Positions 51,920 through 60,080 of a stretch of DNA of 64,000 nt are shown piece by piece. The DNA lies in the NCBI GenBank assembly GCA_026129905.1, contig JAHCHE010000016.1:62001-126000 (forward strand). The letters run 5' to 3'. The translations under genes were made by a program, and so were the position numbers. The DNA is from Bryobacteraceae bacterium. Its GTDB lineage: Bacteria > Acidobacteriota > Terriglobia > Bryobacterales > Bryobacteraceae. The notes beneath the pieces are model-generated. The model saw nothing but the letters and a program-made list of their open reading frames with translations. It was not told the origin of the DNA and made no database searches. Numbering within the stretch: the first letter of the stretch is position 1; each line of letters begins with the position of its first letter.

Positions 51920-52027
51920 AGCCCGCCATCGCGCCGATCAGCGCCTCGCGCGTCGGCGAAATTTCGCGCGCAAGCGGTGGACGGCGGTGCTCGATCATCT
52001 GCCCGTCCCTCGCCAGCCCGGCGAAAC

Positions 52028-52170
52028 TCACGGCAGCGCCTCAAGCATCCCGTCGATCTCCTCCGGACTCACGTAAAAATGCGGCGAACTGCGCACCCAG
52101 CCCTGGCGCGGCGCCACAATGATCCGCTTCTCCCGCAACTGGCGCGTCAGCTCGGCCTGGAATGTACGAT
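52028..52170 (-). pseudogene. C-terminal scrap of a class V aminotransferase
   Basis: The minus strand reads FQAELTRQLREKRIIVAPRQ then GWVRSSPHFYVSPEEIDGML and EALP before TGA at 52028-52030. This is the typical end of cysteine desulfurase / isopenicillin N epimerase-like enzymes (the 'R-SPHFYNTxEEID' motif). All upstream coding sequence, including the PLP lysine, is missing: the frame enters the 31-bp repeat and then the acyl carrier protein region. A GTG overlapping the stop opens a further ~40-codon stub (ending about 51917), perhaps the start of the next gene of the lost operon. Confidence 0.6.
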
Positions 52171-52195
52171 ATAATCCCGTGGTCAGGTTCACGCC
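52165..52195 (+). repeat. 31-bp direct repeat, copy 2
   Basis: Matches 47657-47687 at 29 of 31 positions in the same orientation, starting TACGATATAATCCCGTGGTC. It carries a perfect TATAAT (52170-52175) 59 bases before the acyl carrier protein start and could serve as its promoter, although no -35 box is seen. Confidence 0.6.
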
Positions 52196-52233
52196 CCACC
52201 CTTCTAAGAGGGTGCGCTGAACGGAGAAAACGC

Positions 52234-52506
52234 GTGGCATCGACCGAGATCACCGTCCGCATCCGAAGCGTCCTCAACGACTCGCTGGGCCTCAATCTCA
52301 GCGAAACCGACCTCCGGTTCCAAGACCGGATCAGCGCCCTGGTGGCTTTCGATTCGGTGGCGATATTGCAGTTCGTCACCGGGCTGGAGAAAGAGTTCGG
52401 GATCGTCGTCGAGCCGGACTGGCTCCAGATCGATCGCCTTGGCGACCTGCCGCGGCTTGCGACGTACGTCGAAAGCCGTGTGGCCCAACTGCGCGCGGTT
52501 AGCTAA
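52234..52506 (+). CDS. Orphan acyl carrier protein
   Basis: A 90-residue protein from GTG 52234 with GGAG seven bases before it. It follows the ACP plan: helix 1 (ITVRIRSVLNDSLGLNLS), the loop, then the phosphopantetheine site FDSVAILQFVTGLEKEFGI with Ser41 and the usual acidic helix 2, and helix 4 (DLPRLATYVESRVAQL). The classic DSL reads DSV here. No ketosynthase, adenylation or acyltransferase gene is adjacent, so its pathway is unknown; the class V aminotransferase scrap beside it hints that a small biosynthetic cluster was once here. Confidence 0.88.
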   Translation: MASTEITVRIRSVLNDSLGLNLSETDLRFQDRISALVAFDSVAILQFVTGLEKEFGIVVEPDWLQIDRLGDLPRLATYVESRVAQLRAVS

Positions 52507-52557
52507 ACCGCGACAAGCGGCGCCGCCGCATGGAAGCGCCGCCGTGCGGACCGGGCG

Positions 52558-54048
52558 TTATAGCACCCGCATGAAGGCGACGATGTCGCTCTTTTCCTGG
52601 GCAGTCAACTTGAGGCCGAGCACCAGGTTGAAGAACTCGACGGTATCTTCCAGGGTCAGCAGACGGCCGTCATGGAGATAGGGCGGAGAATCTTTGATGC
52701 CGCGCAGGGGGAACGTCTTGATCGGCCCGTCGGAGGCGGCGACTCTGCCGTTGATCATGTGCGCGGAATAGAACCGCTCCGTCTGCAGGTCGTGCATGTT
52801 GTTGTCGGTGTAGTACGGCGCGACGTGGCACACCCCGCACTTGCCCTTGCCGAAGAAAAGCGTCTGCCCCCGCAGTTCCTCCGGCGTGGCCCGGCTTTCG
52901 TCCAGCGTCCCGAACACGGTGAGTTTCGGAGCGGGGGGGAAGTTGAGCAACTCCTGGAACTCCGCCATATCGTGGACCTGGCTCCCGCGTTCCAGAATAT
53001 TCATGCCCTTCTTCGTGGCGATAACGGGATCGCCATCGAAGTACGCGGCCCGCTGCTCGAACTCGGTGAAGTCTTCCACCGTGCGGAGCGCGCGCTGAGA
53101 GCCGAACAACCGCTGCACGTTGACGCCGCGGAGCGTCGGGATATCGATTCGGTGGCGGAAAGCCTGCGGCCGGATGTCTCCCACCAGGTGCGTGGCCGCG
53201 TTGGTGTGGCCGTTGACATGGCAGTCGAAGCAGGTGACGCCAAGACTCGGCCTTTCGGATCGCCGGTCGGCGGTGCCATTGAACTGCTGTTGCGGGAATG
53301 GGGTCACCAGCAGCCGCAGCCCCTCGATCTGTTTCGGCGTGAGGATGCCGTTGAACAGTTCATAGAAGTTCTCGCTGGTTACCAGTTTTCCTTGCGATAC
53401 ATCGCCGAGGTCCGTCCGCGTCGTCAGGTACATCGGCGGCGGAAACTCCGGCAGGAAATGGTCGGGCAGGTCCAGGTCGAGATCGAAGCGGGCCAGGTCT
53501 CGCCCGGTCTGTTTCTTCACTTCATCGATGTGAAATTGCGGGAAGACCATCCCGCCTTCCGGATGATTCGGATGCGGAAGCGGCAGGAAACCGGGAGGGA
53601 ACAGTTTCTTTGTTCGGATCTCGTCGGGGGTCATGGCGCCCAACTGTTCCCACGTAACCCCCTGCGGAAGCTTCACCCGCACCCCGCCTTGCACCGCCTT
53701 GCCCTTGGACATGGCCACGCCCGAAGCGGGTCTGTCGCTCATGTCGTAGCGCTGCTCGAGCAAGTCCATTTGCCGCTTCATCACGCCGGCCTTGGCCGCG
53801 CTCATCTTTTGCATCAGCGGGCCGAAATCGGGTTCCGAAACGGGAGCGTAGCTTGTCTCGCCGCGCAGCTCGATGCCGGCGGCGCGCGCCTCGCGGGCGA
53901 TCCTTTCGGCCGGCGAGAGACTCTGGGTTGGCGTTTCCGGCGAGGCGCCGGCGCGGCCCGGCTGCTGGGCCCCAATGCGTTGCAGCGCCGCCATGCCTCC
54001 GAGGCACAATACCGCGACGGGTATGGCAACGGAATATCGCTTCGTCAT
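52558..54048 (-). CDS. Diheme cytochrome c peroxidase-like (MauG family) exported protein
   Basis: A 496-residue exported protein from ATG 54048 with GGAGG nine bases before it; leader MTKRYSVAIPVAVLCLGGMA. Two heme sites are present: TCFDCHVNGHTN near residue 280 and KCGVCHVAPYYTDN near residue 415, followed by FPLRGIKDSPPYLHDGRLLT, the axial/loop region seen in diheme peroxidases, and EDTVEFFNLVLGLKLTAQEK. Around residue 130 it has an extra ~200-residue N-terminal part not found in short CcpA enzymes. It probably reduces peroxide or oxidises a protein target in the periplasm. The Fur/PerR-like gene 35 bases upstream on the same strand fits peroxide control. Confidence 0.85.
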   Translation of the reverse strand: MTKRYSVAIPVAVLCLGGMAALQRIGAQQPGRAGASPETPTQSLSPAERIAREARAAGIELRGETSYAPVSEPDFGPLMQKMSAAKAGVMKRQMDLLEQRYDMSDRPASGVAMSKGKAVQGGVRVKLPQGVTWEQLGAMTPDEIRTKKLFPPGFLPLPHPNHPEGGMVFPQFHIDEVKKQTGRDLARFDLDLDLPDHFLPEFPPPMYLTTRTDLGDVSQGKLVTSENFYELFNGILTPKQIEGLRLLVTPFPQQQFNGTADRRSERPSLGVTCFDCHVNGHTNAATHLVGDIRPQAFRHRIDIPTLRGVNVQRLFGSQRALRTVEDFTEFEQRAAYFDGDPVIATKKGMNILERGSQVHDMAEFQELLNFPPAPKLTVFGTLDESRATPEELRGQTLFFGKGKCGVCHVAPYYTDNNMHDLQTERFYSAHMINGRVAASDGPIKTFPLRGIKDSPPYLHDGRLLTLEDTVEFFNLVLGLKLTAQEKSDIVAFMRVL

Positions 54049-54083
54049 CGACTCATCCCTCCGTTCTCGATTTGTCGAAGAGG

Positions 54084-54578
54084 CTATGCCTCTCCTCCGG
54101 CGGCGGCTTTGCCCGGCTTCGGGCTTTTCCGCCGCACAGATCCCCTCTTGATGCACTCCGGGCAAATTCCCCGGAATTGAATTGAGTAATCTTCGATTCG
54201 AAAGCCGGAACTTGGGTTCGGCAATGGCAGCCCGTCGAGCGAGGGATCGTCCAGATCGATCATCGCCTCGCATTGCAGGCAGACCAGGTGGTGATGGCGG
54301 CGCATTCGCGTTTCGTAGCGGGCCGCGGAGCCGGGGTGGCAAACCCGGCGCGCAACGCCGACCCGGACCAGCGTCTCGAGCACGCGGTACACGGTCGTAC
54401 GTGAAATCTCCGGGAGTCTGCGGCGCACGGCCTCAAAAACGTCGTCGGCCGTCGGATGATCGGACCGGCCCGCCAGCTCCTCCAGCACGGAGCGCCGCTG
54501 TACGGTCAACGAGAGCGCGTGGCTGCGGCAGATCTCGGCCTGCCGCTGGAAGTCCGTCTCCGTGGGACGCGCCCGCAT
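54084..54578 (-). CDS. Fur/PerR family metal-dependent regulator
   Basis: A 164-residue regulator. The winged helix reads LTVQRRSVLEELAGRSDHPT, then ADDVFEAVRRRLPEISRTTV and YRVLETLVRVGVARRV. The metal sites are RMRRHHHLVCLQCEAMIDLD and GICPECIKRG, giving the two CxxC pairs of the structural zinc site. Asp/His residues resemble PerR more than Fur, but the two cannot be separated safely by eye. It lies directly upstream of the diheme peroxidase-like gene and is probably co-transcribed with it, with control at its own promoter. Confidence 0.9.
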   Translation of the reverse strand: MRARPTETDFQRQAEICRSHALSLTVQRRSVLEELAGRSDHPTADDVFEAVRRRLPEISRTTVYRVLETLVRVGVARRVCHPGSAARYETRMRRHHHLVCLQCEAMIDLDDPSLDGLPLPNPSSGFRIEDYSIQFRGICPECIKRGSVRRKSPKPGKAAAGGEA

Positions 54579-54586
54579 TTTGCGAC

Positions 54587-54614
54587 AGTATTACGAATGG
54601 AATTAATTGTCAAG
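54587..54614 (-). promoter_or_regulatory. Probable promoter of the Fur/PerR-peroxidase operon
   Basis: On the minus strand TTGACA (plus 54609-54614) is followed by the A+T-rich ATTAATTCCATTCGTAAT and TACTGT close to the expected -10 position, 10-30 bases before the ATG at 54578. The stretch has ATTA and TAAT at its two ends and could be a Fur/PerR box, but inner symmetry is poor. Confidence 0.45.
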
Positions 54615-54865
54615 CAGGATTCTCCCCGGGCTCTCCGGTCCCCGGGCGCACGGCCGCTGCAGGTCCGAGGTCTCTCCTCTGGTAGGCCTTCATTTCAAAC
54701 AGCTTACCTTTCGGCCGTTCCGACGGTCCTGGCATCCTACGCTACAATAGAAAACCTGAGGGCATTGATTCCTTTCCCGGCGCCGCCGTCAAAGGCAGCG
54801 CAAGAATGAAGGTTCGAACCCAATCCAATCCAAAAATCTAACAGTGCCCCGGACGGAGAGGTACA

Positions 54866-55399
54866 GTGGGACGTTTATCCCTGGCAATTCGTAGCTTTTT
54901 CGCATTGTTGTTCAAGGGCGCTCTGCCCGGCGACGTCGTGACGAAGCTCAATCTCGACCGGAAAGCCGCGCCGCCGGCGGCCGCCCCGCCCAAGCCGGCG
55001 GTCGAGCCCGGCCACGGCGCGCTGCAAATGCTGGCCATCCTGCAACGGGACTCCCGGCTGGTCGACTTCCTGATGGAGGATATCTCCTCCTACTCGGACG
55101 ACCAGATCGGCGCCGCCGTCCGTGGATTGCATGAGCAATGCCGCGAGGCCCTCCACCGGTACGTTCGCCTGGCCCCGGTGATCGACGGCGTCGAGGGCAG
55201 TTTCGTACGGCTAAGCGGTCCGTCGGCTGTTTTCGACCCGGCGCGCGTCAAGCTTCTCGGCAACGTCCCGGCGCAGGGGCTTCCCGAGGGCGGCCTGCTG
55301 CGCCACAAAGGCTGGCGCGCCGACAAGGTGGACCTGCCTCCCCTGGACGCCAAACGCGACCTGACCATCCTGGCGCCCGCCGAAGTGGAAGTCGAGTAA
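54866..55399 (+). CDS. DUF2760 protein, first gene of an Hsp70 operon
   Basis: A 177-residue protein from GTG 54866, with GGAGAGG five bases before it; a TACAAT about 120 bases upstream may be the -10 box. After a hydrophobic start (LSLAIRSFFALLFKGALPGD) and a Pro/Ala linker comes the DUF2760 core: GALQMLAILQRDSRLVDFLM, EDISSYSDDQIGAAVRGLHE, QCREALHRYVRLAPVIDGVE and the end LLRHKGWRADKVDLPPLDAK. The function is unknown; the gene is nearly always next to DnaK-like genes, as here (7 bases to the next start), so it is a probable cofactor of those ATPases. Confidence 0.88.
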   Translation: MGRLSLAIRSFFALLFKGALPGDVVTKLNLDRKAAPPAAAPPKPAVEPGHGALQMLAILQRDSRLVDFLMEDISSYSDDQIGAAVRGLHEQCREALHRYVRLAPVIDGVEGSFVRLSGPSAVFDPARVKLLGNVPAQGLPEGGLLRHKGWRADKVDLPPLDAKRDLTILAPAEVEVE

Positions 55400-55406
55400 C
55401 CGCCGC

Positions 55407-57239
55407 ATGAGCGCCAAACTCCGCTACGTCGTCGGCATCGATCTCGGCACCACCAACTGCGGCCTGGCCTTCGCGCAAGCCGAAGGGCTCGATCCGCGCG
55501 AGCTGCCGCCGGTCCTACAGTTCGAGATCCCTCAACTCGTAAACCCCGGCGAGGTTCGCGACGAGACGCTGCTGCCCTCGTCGCTGTACCTGCAGGGCCC
55601 CGCCGACTTCCCCGAGGGCTCGCTCGCCCTGCCCTGGGACGCGAATCCGCCGTTTGTGGTCGGACACCTGGCGAAGACCCGCGGTGCGGAGGCGCCCCGC
55701 CGGCTGGTGGCATCCGCCAAGTCCTGGCTATGCCACTCGGGCGTGGACCGGACCTCGGCGATTCTGCCCACGGCGCCGCCGGAAGGAACGCCCCGGCTCT
55801 CCCCGGTGGAAGCGTCTCGACATTACCTGGAGCACCTGCGGAACGCCTGGACCTCCAGCCAGCCGGACGCGCCGTTTGACGAGCAACAGCTTCTTGTCAC
55901 GGTTCCCGCCTCCTTCGACGCCGTCGCCCGTGAACTCACCGCGCGTGCCGCCGCGGAAGCCGGGCTCAAGAACGTGGTTCTCCTTGAAGAGCCGCAGGCC
56001 GCCTTCTACGCGTGGATCGAGCGCCATCCCGACTGGCGCGAGCGCGTCCACGTGGGCGACCTGATTCTCGTCGTCGACATCGGCGGCGGCACCACCGACT
56101 TCAGCCTCATCGCCGTCACCGAGCGCGACGGCGAACTCCAACTGGAGCGCGTCGCCGTCGGCGAACATATCCTGCTGGGCGGCGACAATATGGACCTCGC
56201 GCTGGCCCGCTTCATCGAGCAGGAACTGGCCGAGAAAGGAAAGAAGCTCGACCAATTCCAGCTCCATGCCCTCTGGCAGAACTGCCGCGTCGCCAAGGAG
56301 AAGCTCCTGGAGGAAGGCGTCAAGGGCGACGAACACCCGGTGACGATTCTCGGCAAAGGAACCGGCGTCGTCGGTGGAACCATCAAGGCGAAACTGCGCC
56401 GCGCCGACATGGAGCGCATCCTGCTCGACGGCTTCTTCCCGCAAGTCTCCAGCGAAGAGATGCCGATGCGGCAGCGCCGCGTCGCGCTTCAGGAGGTCGG
56501 ACTTCCCTATGCCGCCGACGCCGCCGTCACGCGCCACATGGCGCGCTTTCTCCGCCAGCAGGCCGCCGCATCCGAGCACGGCGTTCTCCGCCGGGGGACG
56601 AGCGGCCTCGTGGCGCCGACCCACGTCCTGTTCAACGGAGGCGTTCTGCGCGCGGGGCTGGTGCGGGAACGGCTGCTCGCGACGCTGAATTCCTGGCTCG
56701 CGGCCGAAGGTTTCGAGTCGATCGCCGCGCTGGAAGGCGAGGACCTGATGCACGCCGTCTCGCGCGGTGCGGCATACTACGGCCTGGCGCGCCAGGGCCG
56801 CGGCGTCCGCATCCGCGGCGGCATCCCGCGCACCTACTACGTGGGGATCGAAACCGCCATGCCGGCCGTACCTGGCATGCCGGCGCCTCTGAAAGCGCTC
56901 ACCGTCGCGCAGTTTGGGATGGAGGAAGGCACGCAATCGGCCATCGCGCAGCAGGAGTTCGGACTGCTGGTCGGCGAGCCGGCCGAGTTCCGCTTCTTCA
57001 GTTCCGCGCTGCGCAAGGACGACCCGCCCGGTTCGCTGCTCGAAGAGGTTTCCGGCGAACTCGAGGAACTCGCGCCGATGGAGGTGACCTTGCCCGCCGA
57101 CGGCGACGCGGGCCACCTGATCACGGTCACCCTGGAGACGGTGATCACCGAGACCGGCCAGTTACAGCTCTGGTGCGTCGCCCGAGACGGCCGGCGCTGG
57201 AAGCTCGAGTTCAACGTCCGGGAACGCGTCGCGTCATGA
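55407..57239 (+). CDS. Hsp70 family protein (first of two)
   Basis: A 610-residue DnaK-like ATPase. Phosphate loop 1 is VVGIDLGTTNCGLAFAQ, the second is LVVDIGGGTTDFSLIAV, the connect region LLVTVPASFDAVARELTARA and the adenosine region THVLFNGGVLRAGLVRERLL. It has a long insertion compared with DnaK and a short C-terminal substrate part (residues ~490-610: RRWKLEFNVRERVAS at the end), without the helical lid. It is the first of two coupled Hsp70 genes; the stop overlaps the next start (ATGA). These YegD-like proteins probably act as dedicated chaperones or conformational switches; the client is not known. Confidence 0.92.
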   Translation: MSAKLRYVVGIDLGTTNCGLAFAQAEGLDPRELPPVLQFEIPQLVNPGEVRDETLLPSSLYLQGPADFPEGSLALPWDANPPFVVGHLAKTRGAEAPRRLVASAKSWLCHSGVDRTSAILPTAPPEGTPRLSPVEASRHYLEHLRNAWTSSQPDAPFDEQQLLVTVPASFDAVARELTARAAAEAGLKNVVLLEEPQAAFYAWIERHPDWRERVHVGDLILVVDIGGGTTDFSLIAVTERDGELQLERVAVGEHILLGGDNMDLALARFIEQELAEKGKKLDQFQLHALWQNCRVAKEKLLEEGVKGDEHPVTILGKGTGVVGGTIKAKLRRADMERILLDGFFPQVSSEEMPMRQRRVALQEVGLPYAADAAVTRHMARFLRQQAAASEHGVLRRGTSGLVAPTHVLFNGGVLRAGLVRERLLATLNSWLAAEGFESIAALEGEDLMHAVSRGAAYYGLARQGRGVRIRGGIPRTYYVGIETAMPAVPGMPAPLKALTVAQFGMEEGTQSAIAQQEFGLLVGEPAEFRFFSSALRKDDPPGSLLEEVSGELEELAPMEVTLPADGDAGHLITVTLETVITETGQLQLWCVARDGRRWKLEFNVRERVAS

Positions 57240-59911
57240 CCGTCGGCATCGACCTCGGCACCACCAATTCCGCCCTCGCGTGGGTCAACCCTGAGGAGGC
57301 GGAAGAGGCCGAGTTTCCCCCGATACGGCTGCTCGACATTCCGCAGCACGTGGAACAAGGCGTCGTCGAGCCGCGCCGCGTTCTGCCGTCGTTCCTGTTC
57401 CTCGGCGACGAACGCTACGTGGGCGTCTACGCGCGGGAGCAGGGCGCTCTGGTTCCGACGCGGGTGGTCAGTTCCGCCAAGTCCTGGCTGTCGAATCCCG
57501 ACGTGGACCGCACGGCCAGGATCCTGCCGTGGGATGCGCGCGACTCGGGCCGGACGGTCTCTCCCGTGGAGGCGTCGGCGGAGTTTCTCACTTACATTCG
57601 GCAGGCCTGGGACAAGCAGCAAGCCGCGCCGCTGGCCGAGCAGAACGTCGTGATCACCGTGCCGGCCTCCTTCGATGAGGAGGCCCGCGAACTGACGGTC
57701 GCGGCGGCGGAGCAGGCGGGAATTGGCCGGTTCACGCTGTTGGAGGAGCCCTCGGCCGCCTTCTATGCATGGATCGCGGCGCATCCCGTCGAATCTCAGA
57801 AGGCGCTGTTTGACGGCCAGCTTGTACTGGTCTGCGACGTCGGCGGCGGCACCACCGATTTCACGCTGATCCGCGTCTCGCGCCGGGGCGACGACGTCGA
57901 GTTCACCCGCACCGCGGTGGGCAAACACCTGCTGCTCGGCGGCGACAACCTCGATTTGACCCTGGCCTGGCTGGTGGAATCGAAGCTGAAGGCGCAGCTT
58001 TCGGTTCGCCAGCGCAGCGCCTTGCGCCGGCAATGCGCGGCGGCAAAGGAGCGGCTCCTCTCGGACCCCGACTGCCGCAGCGTCGAAATCCGCGTGCTCG
58101 GAAGCGGGACGTCGCTGGTGGGAGGCACGCTTAAAACCGAGGTGCTGCGGGAAGAGGCCCTCGAACTCACCTACGGCGGATTCCTGCCCGCATGCAGCCT
58201 TGCCGACCGGCCGAAGGAAGAAAAGCGCAGCCTCTTCCGCGAACTCGGCCTGCCCTATGTCTCCGATCCCGCCATCACGCGTCACTTAGCGGCATTCCTC
58301 GCCGGAACGGGCGCGGAAGGCGCCGGCGGTCCCGACGCGATCCTCTTCAATGGCGGCTTCTTCAATCCGGAGGTCTGCCGCGAGCGCGTCGCCGACATCG
58401 TCGGTAACTGGTATGGCCGCCGGCCCGCGGTGCTCGAAAGCCGCGACCTCGACCTGGCGGTCGCCGTCGGTGCGGCGTACTACTCCTACGTTCGAACCAC
58501 CGGCGCCGGCGTTCTGGTGCGAGGCGGGCTGCCCCGGACGTACTACATCGGAATCGGCAGCGACGATGACGGGCAGGCCACCATCCCCGCCGTCTGCCTG
58601 GTACCCCGCGGAACCGAGAATGGGACCACGCTGGAACTCGACCGCGACGACCTGCGGCTGCTGGCAAACCGGCCGGTCTCGTTCCGCCTGTACAGCTCCC
58701 TCACGCGGCTGGGCGACGAAGGCGGGCGGTTGGTGGAGTTCCCGGCCGGCGAAATCGGCGCCGGCATCCACGTGCATGCGCCCCTTCACGCGGTGCTGCG
58801 CTTCGGCAAGCGCACCGGCGAACAGCTTGTCCCGGTGAAGCTGTCGGTGAAGCTGACCGAAGTCGGAACGCTGGAAATCTGGTGTGAGTCCAAGGTCAGC
58901 GACCATCGCTGGAGGCTTCAATTCGAGCTTCGTAAACAGGCGGCCGCGGAGCCGCAGGCGCGAAAGCGGCCCGCCACCGTCATCAGCGAGGCCGCCCGCG
59001 ACGAGGCGTCGTCGCTCCTGCGAAATTCGTTCCGCCGCGACGCCGAACCGCCCGTCGCCCCCGAGGACCTGCCCGGCCGGCTGGAGCAGACCCTGGGACT
59101 TGGCCGCAATTCCTGGCCGCTGGACGCGATCCGGCGCTTCGCGGATATACTGCTCGAGCAGGCCCCCGGCCGGACGCGCAATGCCGCCTGGGAAGCGCGG
59201 TGGCTGAACCTATGTGGTTTCTGTCTGCGGCCGGGCTTCGGCTATCCCGGCGACGACTTCCGGATCGAGCAGACCCGCCGCATTCACGCAGCCGGCCTGC
59301 AGTTTCCCGGCCGTGCGCAGAACGAAGTGGAATGGTGGATCTTCTGGGGCCGCGTGGCCGGCGGCCTGAACCGCAATCAGCAGGGAGACCTCTACAACCG
59401 GGTCTCTTCCGTTCTCCTGCCGCGAGGCAGCAAACGAGTTCGCGTTAATCCCAGCCTTTTGCGTGAGATGTGGCGCATGGCCGCGGCGCTGGAATTGCTG
59501 CCTGCGCATACCAAAACAGAGTTAGGGGAGGCGTTGATGGCCAGGGTCCGCTCGAAGGACTACGGCGACAGCGAACTCTGGTGCCTTTCCAGAATTGGCG
59601 CCCGGCAATTATTCTACGGACCGGCCAACCAGGTGCTCACGTCCGCGACCGCGTCCTCCTGGGTCAAGACCCTGTTGCCGCTGCCGAAATCCGCCGAGGC
59701 GCTCGCCGCCATTGCCCGCCGCACCGGCGACCCGACGCGAGATCTTCCGGCCGCTACCATCGCCCAGGTCCGGCAGAAGCTCGAGCAGGGACCCGACGCC
59801 GCACGGCTTACGGCGATCCTCGAAGGCGAAGCGCCTCGCGACGAGCAGGACCTCAGCCGCGTCTTCGGCGAACAACTGCCGTCCGGGCTCCGCGTGGCAA
59901 GCGACGGATAG
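57236..59911 (+). CDS. Hsp70 family protein with C-terminal DUF3731
   Basis: An 891-residue protein. Residues ~1-580 repeat the Hsp70 plan of its neighbour: VGIDLGTTNSALAWV, VITVPASFDEEARELTVAAA, LVCDVGGGTTDFTLIRV and DAILFNGGFFNPEVCRERVA. Residues ~640-891 form DUF3731, a helical domain (GRNSWPLDAIRRFADILLEQ, CGFCLRPGFGYPGDDF, ELLPAHTKTELGEALMARVR) found only in such Hsp70s. The upstream parallel Hsp70 is clearly a paralogue from duplication. With DUF2760 the three genes form a tightly packed operon; together they may make a hetero-Hsp70 machine. No J-protein or GrpE gene is adjacent. Confidence 0.92.
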   Translation: MTVGIDLGTTNSALAWVNPEEAEEAEFPPIRLLDIPQHVEQGVVEPRRVLPSFLFLGDERYVGVYAREQGALVPTRVVSSAKSWLSNPDVDRTARILPWDARDSGRTVSPVEASAEFLTYIRQAWDKQQAAPLAEQNVVITVPASFDEEARELTVAAAEQAGIGRFTLLEEPSAAFYAWIAAHPVESQKALFDGQLVLVCDVGGGTTDFTLIRVSRRGDDVEFTRTAVGKHLLLGGDNLDLTLAWLVESKLKAQLSVRQRSALRRQCAAAKERLLSDPDCRSVEIRVLGSGTSLVGGTLKTEVLREEALELTYGGFLPACSLADRPKEEKRSLFRELGLPYVSDPAITRHLAAFLAGTGAEGAGGPDAILFNGGFFNPEVCRERVADIVGNWYGRRPAVLESRDLDLAVAVGAAYYSYVRTTGAGVLVRGGLPRTYYIGIGSDDDGQATIPAVCLVPRGTENGTTLELDRDDLRLLANRPVSFRLYSSLTRLGDEGGRLVEFPAGEIGAGIHVHAPLHAVLRFGKRTGEQLVPVKLSVKLTEVGTLEIWCESKVSDHRWRLQFELRKQAAAEPQARKRPATVISEAARDEASSLLRNSFRRDAEPPVAPEDLPGRLEQTLGLGRNSWPLDAIRRFADILLEQAPGRTRNAAWEARWLNLCGFCLRPGFGYPGDDFRIEQTRRIHAAGLQFPGRAQNEVEWWIFWGRVAGGLNRNQQGDLYNRVSSVLLPRGSKRVRVNPSLLREMWRMAAALELLPAHTKTELGEALMARVRSKDYGDSELWCLSRIGARQLFYGPANQVLTSATASSWVKTLLPLPKSAEALAAIARRTGDPTRDLPAATIAQVRQKLEQGPDAARLTAILEGEAPRDEQDLSRVFGEQLPSGLRVASDG

Positions 59912-60080
59912 CCCCTCTTCAGCTCAACCGTAAACCGGTGTGATTCCGACATACTGCGCGGATTCCGCACGTGCTCCAGAATGCTTCTTTGCCTCTGGAA
60001 TCAAGCATTTAATGCCCATTTTCACATGGCGCCCTCCGTGCTGTTTCTTCAGATGGCCGCGTATCTTTGGGAGAACATCG

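Noticed and set aside
55532-57116. Minus-strand frames opposite the Hsp70 genes
   Set aside because: Antisense shadows; both plus-strand Hsp70 genes have intact motifs throughout.
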